NCBI RefSeq assembly: GCF_018812025.1
Contig: NC_063054.1
Span: 7,316,582 to 7,380,581, forward strand
Length of the DNA stretch: 64,000 bases
DNA from: Megalobrama amblycephala
Taxonomy: Eukaryota > Chordata > Actinopteri > Cypriniformes > Xenocyprididae
Direction of reading: 5' to 3'
How positions within the stretch are numbered: the first letter of the stretch is position 1; the number at the start of each line of letters is the position of its first letter. A program made the position numbers and the translations under genes. Below the pieces are notes generated by a model. It ran no database searches. It had not been told where the DNA came from and saw only the letters and a program-made list of their open reading frames with translations. Shown in pieces: positions 46,321 to 57,364 of this stretch.

Positions 46321-46401
46321 GCCGTTACCTGGATGATCCATGACTGTTTGTTTGTTATGTGATGGTTGATCATGAGTCCCTTGTTTGTCTTGAGCAGTTA
46401 A

Positions 46402-46500
46402 AGTGTCCCTATTATCCCTTCCTACAACAGGTTTACATGCATGCAAGGTCAAAAAACACTTTCATTTTTTGATACTGCATATTGAAACTTTTAAAGCAGT
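46402..46500. repeat. left-end fragment of the AGCACCCCTATTATG TTAA element
   Basis: TTAA at 46,398-46,401, then AGTGTCCCTATTAT and CAACAGGTTTACATGCATGC, matching 31,654-31,730 with changes. Confidence 0.75.
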
Positions 46501-46505
46501 GGCCA

Positions 46506-46660
46506 GTGTTGGGGAAAGTTACTTTGAAAAGTAATGCATTGCATTGCATTACTCCCTTAAAAAGCAACTAATTCTGTTACTTGGTTACTTTTTAAGAAAA
46601 AGTAATGTGTTATGTTACATTTGCATTACTTTTTTTTTTTTTTCACCTGGACTGGGCTTG
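46506..46660. repeat. GTTGGGGAAAGTTACTTT repeat fragment
   Basis: Begins AGTGTTGGGGAAAGTTACTT and continues with AAAAGTAATGCATTGCATT and a poly-T, a fish interspersed repeat I recognise. No second copy in the window. Confidence 0.5.
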
Positions 46661-47749
46661 TTTTTTATAACCAAAAAGTTCTGTGTTTAGGCAAATGTAA
46701 AGGCGCTTTCATACCAAAATTTAAATATTAAGGTTGAAGGAAATGCAAATTCATGCCTGTACAGTAGAGGGCGCAGCTCAAACAAACCTTTCAGCTGTGC
46801 CGCCATTCTGGATTGCAGAAGAATAGGAGTTTAACACTTACTTCACCAGTAAAAACAAAAATTCTGCCATTTTTGCTTATGGTTTAACTGAATAATCGAA
46901 GGTCAGCAGCAAGTACATTGGTCAATAAAGTGAGATTAAATGCATACAAATATTTGTTTTATTTAACATATTTAATTATTTGAGGTTTGCGTAGTATTCT
47001 GATTTTGCATTTCACTGGTTTTATTCATTTTGAGGAATTCTGAATCTGTATTTTTTGTGCAAGTGAAATGAGTAAATGCATGCTCACATTTACAATAACC
47101 ATCATGTTCACACACAACGCCTCGACTCTTCTCTCAACATGGAGAGCTGTCAGTCAATAAATGGAAAACAAAGTAACTTATATATATACAAAACTTCAAT
47201 AAATAACCATTTAAATAATACAAATATACTTTATAAATTTAACCTCACTTTATTTGCCAGTTTGCTGCACACTTTTGTTCAACCACAAATAACCACACAT
47301 GACTTCTCTTTAGTTAAATGTGCCAGCTGTTTTTTTTTGTTTTGTTTGTTGTTGTTTTTTCTCTCTCCTTAAATTGAATGCTGCATCCTAATTCACATAC
47401 TTATAATATTCCCAAAAAATATGTACTCTTTTTGTGAAGAAAAGTATGTTCTTTTGAGTGGGTAGCAGAAGACCGTGAACCGGTCTGTCAATCACCTTGT
47501 AACAGTTAACATTCTCATATGTACACTCTATATTTCAGTTCATTTAATTTACGCTAAAATTCCTTATACCATATTAGAGAGAAAAGAAATATCATGTTGA
47601 GCTGTCAGACGTGGACCCGGTGTAGCTGTGATTTGCCACACACTAATTCTAATTACTGTTTAGTACTGTTTAAAGACTGTTTAGTTAAATACTGTTTAGG
47701 ATGGATAGTATGCAAATTGTGATGCAGCAACACTTTTGTAGCATGTGAT
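46661..47749. other. anonymous DNA
   Basis: The 98-codon frame at 47,076-47,372 is AT-rich and has no recognisable domain. I see nothing else. Confidence 0.5.
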
Positions 47750-48030
47750 GTAACACTTTATTTTGATGGTCCACTCTAGACATTCTACTAAACGTTGCAA
47801 CTACATGTCAAATATCAGTCATTAGATTATTATTAGACTGTCTGCTTAATATCTGCTAACAGTTTATATTAATGTTCCCTCAACAGACATTCTGCTAAGT
47901 AACTGCAACTACATGTCAACATATTCTACTAACCCAAACCCTAACCTAACAGTCTACTAAGTGTGCGGCAGCCTACTAATACTCTAATGAGAGTTAGTTG
48001 ACATGTAGTTGCATAGTTACTTATAGTTAA
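47750..48030. repeat. GTAACACTTTATTTTGATGG element, right-truncated
   Basis: Left end GTAACACTTTATTTTGATGG. Internal inverted blocks CAACTACATGTCAA and TTGACATGTAGTTGCA. The right terminal GTTACC end is missing where the next element begins. Confidence 0.75.
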
Positions 48031-48033
48031 TAC

Positions 48034-48200
48034 ACTGGGGGAAAAAAGTTAAAAAAAAAAAAAAACTAAGTGTTCGTGCTGCCTTAAAATTTTAAGTTTA
48101 GTCAACTTGAAATGTGAAGTTGTACTAAGTGACAACTTGAATATTTGAATTGACTAAAATTAAAATTTGAAGGCAGCACGAACACTTACTTTTTGTATCT
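48034..48200. repeat. palindromic element with 19-bp perfect inverted arms
   Basis: TAAGTGTTCGTGCTGCCTT at about 48,067-48,085 is complementary to AAGGCAGCACGAACACTTA at about 48,171-48,189. The inverted relation continues inward with mismatches (TAAGTTTAGTCAA / TTGAATTGACTAAAA). Confidence 0.85.
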
Positions 48201-49279
48201 AACCAGCAATAGAATGGAGTCTATAGTATTTGTAACTGCATATGTACCACTGCAAGGGTTAATATTTTAACAATTAGTGTGGTCCCTTTGAAGGTACAAA
48301 GAGCTTCTGGAGGCCTGGTCTACTGGTTGTGATGGTGTGGCCAGCGAGAGCAGCTTGTGTTATTATGCTAGTAAATGGAGCTCCTTCTGTTTAAAGCAAT
48401 CATTCCCATCATCACCCTGTGCTGAAGGGCTCAGCTCCACCACACGCTGATGGAATCAATTAAAAACATCATTCATCAAGGTGCTGCTCTGTTTGAAGTT
48501 TGCACTCCTACCATACTCATTCTGGTATGGATCAGTTCTTTATTTACCTCAACCATGACCCAAGATCCTTTTGTACCTCTCTGTGGCCCTCACACGAATT
48601 AGCAGCCGTTTTCAGAATTGATGTGCTTTAAATGTTCAGTTGAGTCTTTTCATCATCACACACAGTCAGTGGTCTCACAATGGGTGTCATGAAAAAAGGT
48701 CTATAGAATTCACATACAGTAATTTGTATTTTGCCTATAAGCGGATTATCGCCTGTCTCCAGGTTTTGCTGATAGTTAGGATTAAGGCCAACAGTGGGAA
48801 GTTGTAAGCACAACGCTCTTTCCACTGAGGAACCGGCTGAGTCTAGACAGAGTCTTCATTAAAGGAATAGTACATTCTTTTTTCTGTGGAACACAAAAGG
48901 AGACATGTTTTTATTTAGTGCAATTTGTAATTAATGGGAGTTGGAACTTTCAAGATTAAAAAAGGCAATATGTTAAATGTGTTGGATTCCTGTACTAAAG
49001 GAATGAAAGTTGTTCACTCTGAACTTTTTAGATCTGTGTTCTCTTGAAGTTCAAAGTGCTGTTCCTGATCATGTATAGCAGAGATATTTCATTCTGATGC
49101 TTTTGATGGCTGCTAGACAGGAAGGAGGAAGAAACTTCTTATCTCTAATACCAGGCGGAGGGAGATTTTTGCCATCATTTGCTTTTGGTCTTGAGACGGA
49201 ATGATTTGAAGTGATTTTCCGTTTTTGTAAGTTCAGACATTATTGTAGTTTACAGTATTTTGGGATGACTATAATATGG

Positions 49280-49280
<1 letters not shown>
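48201..49280. other. anonymous DNA
   Basis: 48,859-48,910 (TTAAAGGAATAGTACATTC, TTTCTGTGGAACACAAAAGG) resembles a decayed end of a TTAA-family element. No gene. Confidence 0.5.
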
Positions 49281-49342
<62 letters not shown>

Positions 49343-49351
49343 GTCTGTCTG

Positions 49352-49382
<31 letters not shown>

Positions 49383-49408
49383 GTCTATCTGTCTGTCTGT
49401 CTGTCTGA
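49281..49408. repeat. (CTAT)n / (CTGT)n microsatellite
   Basis: About 15 CTAT units, a short CTGT/GATT interruption, about 7 more CTAT units and 6 CTGT units. Confidence 0.97.
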
Positions 49409-49818
49409 GCAACAAATCTTTTTGCACATTAAAAAGAATAACTGTTTTATAGCTTTTGTTAGCATGTCAACTTTTCATATATTCAAATATCATAAAACTT
49501 TTCATAAGGAAAAAGAAAGATCTAGTCATCTATAGTAAATTATTTATTTCTCTCTTTTTTTTTCTTTTGAATGTTTTGTTTGTTTTGCTAAGTAGCAGAT
49601 TAATGAACCCTTGTGAAAAAGAACTGCATATCATAAATGCGTATCAGATCATTCTTCAGTACACTTTAACATTTTTAAAGACAATAAAAGTTATAAAATT
49701 ACATAGTAAAAAATTCACTAAAAAGGTACTTCACCGCTGGTAAAATTGGCTTTCATCAACAACTTGGCTGCCTATACAATAGAAAGTTGAAATCTGAAAT
49801 TGGTGTTACCTGACTAGG

Positions 49819-49851
<33 letters not shown>

Positions 49852-49870
49852 TGTAACACACTTTAGCCAA
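49409..49870. other. anonymous DNA with poly-A
   Basis: Poly-A of about 29 bases at 49,819-49,847. No gene. Confidence 0.5.
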
Positions 49871-50450
49871 AAACTTCAACAACCATAATGCACTGGGCAT
49901 GCTGCAGTCCAAGGTCACTCCCACCAGTTTGCTATGGATATGCTCACCAGAGTCCAAAAAACACCTTGCTTTAGTAGGAAATACTTCTTAGCAAACTTTT
50001 AGTTATACAGATGTTGACTTCAGGGTATCCGCGGGTCCTTAAAAAGTCTTAAATATACTTTTCCTAATAAAAGGCCTTAAAAAGTCTTAAAATGTCTTAA
50101 ATTCGGATTCGATAGGTCTTAAATATTTTTCGTTGCATTACCGCAAAAATGTTATGTTATGTTTTATGTTTTCTCATACGTCACCGACGGAATGGTCCAG
50201 CGCTGCGCAAGGCGCCATCTGCAGAACAAAGCTCAGCAAAGATGTAGGAATATCTGATCAGAGCTGTACACGGACACACATTTTTAAATAAATCTGCTGA
50301 TGATTTTCGGTGCTGGAAATCCATATATCCTTTGCTGAAACAAACTCGTCATTGAAAGCACAGCTTATGGTTGCTTAGTAACGTCAGAAGCAACCGCAGC
50401 GCCCGAGCTCTTTGGAAAGGAGAAAGCGGCGCCGACGCGTTTTCCATGCG

Positions 50451-52137
50451 TATCCATGGGTTTCATGTGACGTCACTGTATTTTATCGCCGCCATATTTG
50501 TGACCGGTCACAGCTGCGCGCTCTGTTTAAGTCAATGGTGACAGCAGCTACAACTACCAGAGGAAGGCCAACAAAACACTCTCAGAAGGTTCACAACAAA
50601 TTTACAATATGTCTGGGATATGTGGTGCTGTTAGCCGTTTCAACAGTCGTCAGAACTACAAATTTATTTGATCCCAAAGGAGTTAGATCGGCGGAATTGT
50701 TGGTTTCATTCAAAAGGGACCACACCACTGGCAGCCAAACAGCAACGCACAACATTAATAACTACTGGGACTGTAATTTACATAACATTATAGTTGTATA
50801 CAATATTGTATTAAAATATTGTGAATTCTAGTTGCTGTGTTTCGGCGTGTTATTACAGGATGAACAAATTCACGACACGAGCTGACTACATTACTTAGTT
50901 CAAGTACATGCGTGCATGATTTTGTGCAAATATAAGTTGTAATTTTATGTCTATCTTGTATAAATATATATGAATTACCCTATATATAGGATGTGTTCCT
51001 TTGAGTAAATTAACCTTCTAGCAAAGTGCTTCATTTTACGGGTGTTCATTCAGCGCGTGCAGCTCATACTGTTATCAAAATGAGATGATTTGAGAAAAAA
51101 ATCTGTTATTGTTCGTGATCCTTATTAATCAAACCATGTGTTGCTGAATATAATATGAGAACAATATAAGAGTTAGTTATTAAAAATAATGCATTCATTT
51201 AAAAAAAAAATGAAAGTTTTAATATTACTGTAAACATTTTAATGACTTGCTGTTTGAGCCGCGCATGCTGAAGTTGAAGAGAATAAAAACTCATAAACTT
51301 AAAGTTAATTAACTCAACGGAACACATCATATATAAAATAATTCAGATATTTATACAAAATTAAAATAATACTTCAACTAGTATTTGCACAAAATCACGC
51401 ATATATGAACTTGAAGTAACGTCATGGAACGATCCGAAACACAGCAAATAAGCCCAAATAATTCACAACGTTATGTTACAAGTATATACGATTATAATAT
51501 AATTTATAAGAAGACCCAATCATGTTTTGCCTTACTTTTTGAGCGCTCGCGCTGAAGCTATGGTCATCAGCTCTGTGGGTTTTTTACCTCAACGAAACAC
51601 ATCCTTTATGATAATAATCAGATATTTATACTTAATAAAATTAATATTACAAGTTTTATCTGCACAAAATGACACGAATGCACAAGTGAGGTTTGAACAA
51701 GTTATGTAATCAATGAGACGCCCTCTTCCCACAACAACACGCTAAAACAACAACATAGAGAATTCACAACATTTTATTACAGTAGTGTTCTCGTTATAAA
51801 GTTATGTAAATTACAGTCCCAGTAGTTATTAATGTTGTGCGTTGCTGTTTGGCTGCCAGTGGTGTGGTCCTTTCTGAATGAAGCCAATAATTCTGCCGAT
51901 CTAACTCCTTTGGGATCAAATACATTTGTAGTTTTGACGACTGTTAAAACGGCTAACAGCACCACATATCCCAGACATATTGTAAATTTGTTGTGAACCT
52001 TCTGAGAGTGTTTTGTTGGCCTTCCTCTGGTAGTTGTAGCTGCTGTCACCATAGACTTAAACAGAGCGCGCAGCTGTGACCGGACACAAATACGGCGGCG
52101 GGCATAGCGGAAGTGACGTCTTTGAAACCCATGGATA
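50451..52137. repeat. fold-back structure with arms about 97% identical
   Basis: Left arm from TATCCATGGGTTTCATGTGA and right arm ending with TTTGAAACCCATGGATA are inverted copies. The best conserved part is 50,535-50,790 against 51,795-52,052, with eight differences in about 255 bp. The right arm also contains two related blocks in tandem (about 51,247-51,475 and 51,500-51,765). Both arms carry an open frame of about 90 codons starting MVTAATTTRGRPTK, but six of the eight differences change amino acids, so there is no sign of protein-level constraint. Confidence 0.85.
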
Positions 52138-52404
52138 TGAACGGTCCCTAAAAGAGTTCAAATGGGTCAACGCGCCAAATGCGAGTACAATCAACGCGGA
52201 AACGTGTTCGGTAACTTTTTTTATGAATGGTGGTATTAAATATATAATATGCAACGGCTGTGATGTAATTATATAAATAATAGTCTGACGCGCTGCATGC
52301 TTGCTGTAGCAGTGCTGTGTTTTCATTTTCGATTAACTGTAAATGCTTCTTTGTTTGTGACGTTTAAATTTGCATTTGGGAACGCATTATTAGTCATTAG
52401 AATC

Positions 52405-52795
52405 GTATATAATTCAAATAAATGCTGTTCATTGAACTTCCTATTTTTCAAAGAAAACTAACAAATATCACCATTTCCACAAAAATATGAAGCAGCACAA
52501 CTGTTTTCAACACTGATAATATCAGAAATGTTTCTTGAGCATCAAATCAAATTGTAATGATTTCTGAAGTATCATGTGACATTGAAGACTGGAGTAATGA
52601 TGTTGAAAATGATCACAGGAATAAATTACATTTTATAAAATATTTTTTATAAAGTATAGAAAACTTTTTATTTGTAAGAATATTTGACAATGTTGCTGTT
52701 TTTACTGTATTTTTGATCAAATAAATGCAGCCCTGGTGAGCAGAAGGGACTTATTTTAAAATCAATAGTTGTTTCCAAACATTTCGCAGATACTT
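52405..52795. repeat. CACTACCGTTC-family repeat, reverse copy
   Basis: Complement of the body of 44,730-45,280: GAAGACTGGAGTAATGATG, ATTTTTGATCAAATAAATGC and CTGGTGAGCAGAAGGGAC occur in order. Termini decayed. Confidence 0.85.
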
Positions 52796-52955
52796 TAATA
52801 ATAACAATTCTATTTATACATTTAATATACTATATTATATTAATTATCATGATTATTAAATGCTGCTTTTTATTTTTACAGAACAATAGTATGTATTATT
52901 ATTATAATATATGACATATCTTTTAATGTGATAAAAAAAAAAAAAAAAAAAAAAA

Positions 52956-52983
52956 AAGGTGCCAGGACGTGGCTCTAGCTGAT

Positions 52984-53069
<86 letters not shown>

Positions 53070-53097
53070 ATCAGCTAGAGCCACGTCCCGGCACCTT
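52956..53097. repeat. 30-bp inverted repeat enclosing (AT)n
   Basis: Left arm 52,956-52,985 (AAGGTGCCAGGACGTGGCTC...) and right arm 53,068-53,097 are complementary with one mismatch. About 75 bp of (AT)n plus a short (GT)n lie between. A poly-A of about 25 bases precedes the left arm. Confidence 0.93.
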
Positions 53098-53554
53098 TTT
53101 ATATATATATGTATAATGTGTGTGTGTGTGTTTCCATCACAGATTTGGTCTTAAATTTCATGTGAGGTGGTATTAAAAAGGTCTTAAAAAGTCTTAAATT
53201 TAACTTGTTCATATCTGCAGATACCCTAGACTTATATTGTTCCTGGTGCAAGAATTCAAAGAGTAAATGTTTAGCCTGGAGTTGAATTACTTTCGGTTTC
53301 CTGTGAAGGTTCCAGCGCGTTGTCGTAAATATGGAGAGATACAAAATGCAAAAATATAATCTGCCCTGAACCTGTCAAAAGTCAGCTGAATGGACTTTTA
53401 ATACAGTCCAGTTAATACTGGACTTTTAAATAGTCCAGTTAATACAGAGATCGAGCAAACATTGTTCATTTACATATAATTTTGACATTTTAACAATACA
53501 AAGCAGGTTGAAAATTGGCGAAGTTACACATTAAGTTCAACTAATTGCATTTAC

Positions 53555-54588
53555 AAGTTTTTCTCATTTCTTGAAACAGAAATTACATTCTCAAAACAAC
53601 ATGGACAAACCTCCAAACCACTTCGCAATTGTTCACAAGAGAATTGATTTTCTCATTCATTTCATCAAATTGCAAATGTCTTAGTACATGTCTCAATTTC
53701 TCAGTACATCTTTGCAAATGATTAAGTACAGGTAGCCTACATTTAGCACAATTTCCAAGTGAATAGATCTTGTTGATCTAAACTGATTGTTGATTCTCGG
53801 TCTAATGGTTGTTCGCTTTAAAACGTGTCAGCGTCATTTCATTGTATAAGTCATCACATTGACAATAGTCTGTTCAATTGTCAAAATTAGTCAAGAACAT
53901 AATACCATGAATACCATATATGGATCCTTGGAACATTTGATAAATTTATTACAGCAAGCTAGGTGAAACTAGAACTTGACTAACGAAGGAGCTTTATTTA
54001 CAGCACTGTAGGCTGCATATAATTTTCATTGTTTGTGTGTTTATATTACAGTATATTATGCTGTATACATTTTCTTTTTACTCTGATGTATGGAAGTTAC
54101 TTTATGTGTGTGAATGATAATGGTTACAATTTCCTTGGCAGGATGAGTGCAATGTGTGATGTCAAACCTTGGAGGCTACTCTTACCCTAAAATCCTATTT
54201 CTTTTTTTTTTGTTGTTGTTGTTGTTTTATACACAATTGTATTCTGATAGCTAGACAAAAAAAACAGTACAGTAACCATTGTCAATGAAGGACTAAGGGC
54301 TAAGACTGAAAGGTGGACATGAGGGATATTTCAATGGTCCTCTGCCATAGTGACAAAACATCCAAACATTTTGACTTGCAGCGCTTACACAATGCCAAAG
54401 AGATTGAAGCATTTTGGGGGCACTGACTGTTTAAATGAGAAGGAAATTTAGTTTTGAAGCATGAGTGAACTGTTTTGGGAAAAGTATGAGCTTTTGCAAG
54501 TGAGCTATAGTCTTGTGCTGAACTGTAAGACTGTTTTGCCAAATGATCTTAGAGTTTTGAGAATGTAATTTCAAGAAATGAGCCAAAC
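53555..54588. mobile_element. DNA transposon with long terminal inverted repeats
   Basis: Left end TTTTTCTCATTTCTTGAAAC...ATTACATTCTCAAAAC and right end GTTTTGAGAATGTAATTTC...AAGAAATGAG are inverted with a 5-base length difference. The inverted relation continues inward in decayed form. About 1.03 kb. Short frames only (54,300-54,542 minus). Superfamily not assigned. Confidence 0.8.
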
Positions 54589-57138
54589 CAATGGACTGTT
54601 ATATACATTTAAACTATAATACATTGTCTTTAAATTGCAAATAACATGCAATTAAGTGTCAGAAAACAGTACATTACATACACTTAATCATTTTAAGTAT
54701 ATTATTTTCCGTAATAAGTACTCTTTTTAAAAATATGATAAGTGTACTTCTTTTTCAAAAGGGAAAGCATGGCATGCACAAGATGCACAAAATGGTCGAA
54801 ATTTTTTTTTTCAAAAGTGGCACCATATTGGTGGGGTAAATAACGTCTTCGCCAGTCATCTGTTCCCTAGGGTTATTCCAACACTTTTTATTGCATTACT
54901 GTACTTTTGGCACAAAAAAGGTACCCATGGGCACATACACCATATGGTATAATTTAGTCTTTCTAAGGAGCTGCTCAAGTATCAAAAGAGTAATGACCAT
55001 TTGCAAACGCCATTAAAAAGTCTGTTCGAATGCAAATACTTAAATTAGACAACACAGCATGCAAGTTAATACCCACGGTTTGTGTCTCTATGACTTTGAC
55101 CACACAAACAGTGCTAAGAGGGTTCAGAAAAGAAGAGTAAATATGACATTAGTCATCAATAATTTCCCTAACTTAAATATTGTTTTAAGCATTTACTGTA
55201 TAGCTTGAATACATGATTATTAAAGAAGAAATACAATAAACAATGCCTTTAATTTCAGACATAATAAAAACTGCACATATTGAAAGTCTGTGCCATGCTT
55301 CCTGTCTCCTACAAGCCTGCATAATTCCACATGCCATTTTTCAAACCCAGTCAAACAAATCTTGGAGGTCACTCTGTCATTACAGTGCAGTATAGTCATT
55401 ATTTTTCCCCCTGCTGGGGTTTTGCTTTGAGCGCTGTAATTGAACAGTAACATTGTGTGATGTTCTTTATTACAGATGAGCAGGATGCTGAGTGCAATAC
55501 ATTTATTAGAAAAAAAAAAAAAGAATAGTATTTTATCGTATTTTAAATTTTGTTTTAATTACAGGAATATTTCCATGCATCTGTAATTAAAATAACATAC
55601 TTAAAGTTGTGTTTTTATTAAGTTTCTAGGCAGATGTTCCATTCATTTACACAGTTCTCATGTACGTAAACCAGTTTAAAGGCCTCACCGGTCCAATAAC
55701 TCAAGATTCAAACAGGCCTTTCCATTTCTAAACCCCTCCTGTCACATCCCAAACCTCAGAGACTCATTATTTTCATCCAGCGTAAGCCTTGTTAATGTAA
55801 CTTCTGAAAAAAAAAAAAAATGAAGAGATGTTAGCTAGACCCACATGGAATACTTTTGTTCCTGCCAAATTTCGCACTATATTTCATCACTAGCTGTGGA
55901 AAGCGCCACACAATTACCATCACAGTAAAGATAAATCCAGATCTCTTCAGGATTTCTACATGGGTAATAAATGCACGTTACTTTAGCATATTTACAGTTA
56001 TGGGCAATTATATTATGAGCATTTCACCTTTGCATGCGGGTGCATGTGGTGCATCATTATACGCCCTCAAACTAGCGGTGCTAAATTCGATCACGTTAGG
56101 TGAAATCAATGGCTGTACGTCATAAATAAAACATGTAAGCGCTATGGCATCCTCGAGTAGCTGATCTGCATAGGGCATGGTGGGAAGGTTACAGCACATG
56201 TCATATTTATAGGCTCTGGTTAATGGAGGGGAATAGAGAGCAGCTAAAAATCTGCCTCAACCTGCATGTTTCCCTGCGTTCCCACCAGCAGAAGCACGAT
56301 ATCACGCGGAACATCTGAACCTAAGAGCAATCATGCTGTCGCTAGGAGGGAAAATCCATTCCTGTGGTTGGTGATCTGTGTTAAATACCAAAGAGTAGGA
56401 GGGTGGAGATCTTTATTCCCCTGAGCACACACAGAGCAATTGTCTTTAGCTCTGAAATAGAACTATAGTACAAAAAGAAACCCTTCCCAAAACACACAGG
56501 GTAAAACTAAGCAGCAGCATTCCTACTTGTACAAGACTTACATGTCAGCAGAGTGTAAAATCAAAGGTATTTGCTGTCGACTACATGTGGATATCGTGTA
56601 TTACTTCCTGAGTTGGGCTGCACGGCGTGAAGTGCTGCAGTAGGATCTTGGGAAATCAGCATGTTGTCTTCTCAGCTCACGGGGTTGTGCTTACCTCCTC
56701 TAGAGTCATCTGCTGTTCATTTCGTCTCTTTGATTGTGCCGCTCTCGGTGCGGCGAGGAAGCATTCCTCCTGGAGAGGGAATCTTCCACACAGCTGCCAA
56801 TCTCTCTCTGTACATGCTCTTTCACTTTGTCTTTAAGAGTTAATTCCCAGCCTGCAAACCACAACATTTTGCTGATAATGGGTGTTGCAGTTTTGTGCAA
56901 ATAGGCCATGTGATGTCTGGTGTTTAGCTTGTGTCTGTCCTAATTGTTGAACATTTCTTTGGTTATATTACATTTCAGTTCTGATTTTAATGACAGTATT
57001 CACAATTTCACAAACAGTTGCAAGAGTGAAACTTAAGCATGGAACTTTGAAGCAGAAAAACTGAAATAGTATATTTTCTTGTAAAATATACTCCAACAAT
57101 CTTTGTTTTATTTACAGCTTTGAAAATAATTTTTTGAC
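54589..57138. other. anonymous DNA, possible site of undetected exons
   Basis: The longest stretch with few recognisable repeats. Short poly-A runs at about 55,510 and 55,806. Open frames of 60-90 codons (55,856-56,125 plus; 55,220-55,453 minus; 56,627-56,836 plus) overlap antisense frames and show no domain. Conserved non-coding DNA or short exons cannot be excluded. Confidence 0.45.
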
Positions 57139-57143
57139 AGTGC

Positions 57144-57352
57144 TGTCACGGAATGAAGGGAGGATGCAGATGCAAGTTAAATCTCTTTAATAGAGCTTCA
57201 CACCGAAGGTAGTCAGATTCAACATACACAAAAACATATAACAGTCAGCAGGAGAGTGGTAACACAGGGACGCCCACACAAAACAATCAGGTGACACACC
57301 CACACCATCACACAGACACCAGAATGAGACAGCGGATTCATGAACCGTGACA
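57144..57352 (-). repeat. 3' LTR of the gypsy element, 274 bp shorter
   Basis: Begins TGTCACGG and ends CCGTGACA on the plus strand. Compared with the 5' LTR it lacks 274 bp, joined at GACG, which occurs at both deletion borders in the longer LTR. The lost part includes the TATA-like motif. Confidence 0.93.
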
Positions 57353-57364
57353 GTACCCCCTCTC

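Larger units (their letters stand above)
50021..53228. mobile_element. 3.2-kb insertion with AGGGTATC inverted ends
   Basis: Left end CAGGGTATCCGCGGGTCC and right end GCAGATACCCTA are short diverged inverted repeats, with GACTT outside both (50,016-50,020 and 53,229-53,233). Subterminal regions are rich in CTTAAAAAGTCTTAAA in direct orientation at both ends. The interior contains a fold-back structure (50,451-52,137), a CACTACCGTTC-family repeat (52,405-52,795) and a hairpin-bounded (AT)n (52,956-53,097). I cannot assign a superfamily. Confidence 0.7.
49871..53520 (+). pseudogene. THAP-domain exon remnant, copy 2, split by an insertion
   Basis: 49,871-50,020 matches the region upstream of the THAP start in copy 1 (AACTTCAACAACCATAATGC; GGAAATACTTCTTAGCAAAC). 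The exon resumes at 53,229 with ATTGTTCCTGGTGCAAGAAT and continues into FRFPVKVPARCR-like coding. It lacks the second half of the zinc finger (Cys-x2-His region), so it is internally deleted. Downstream it again matches copy 1 (GAAAATTGGCGAAGTTA). A short direct duplication, GACTT, borders the 3.2-kb insertion. It supports the view that the THAP exon belongs to a repeated, P-like element. Confidence 0.7.

Noticed and set aside
50535..50831. Possible conserved small protein (MVTAATTTRG...) present twice
   Set aside because: The two copies are arms of one inverted repeat. Six of eight nucleotide differences are amino-acid changing, so there is no coding constraint.
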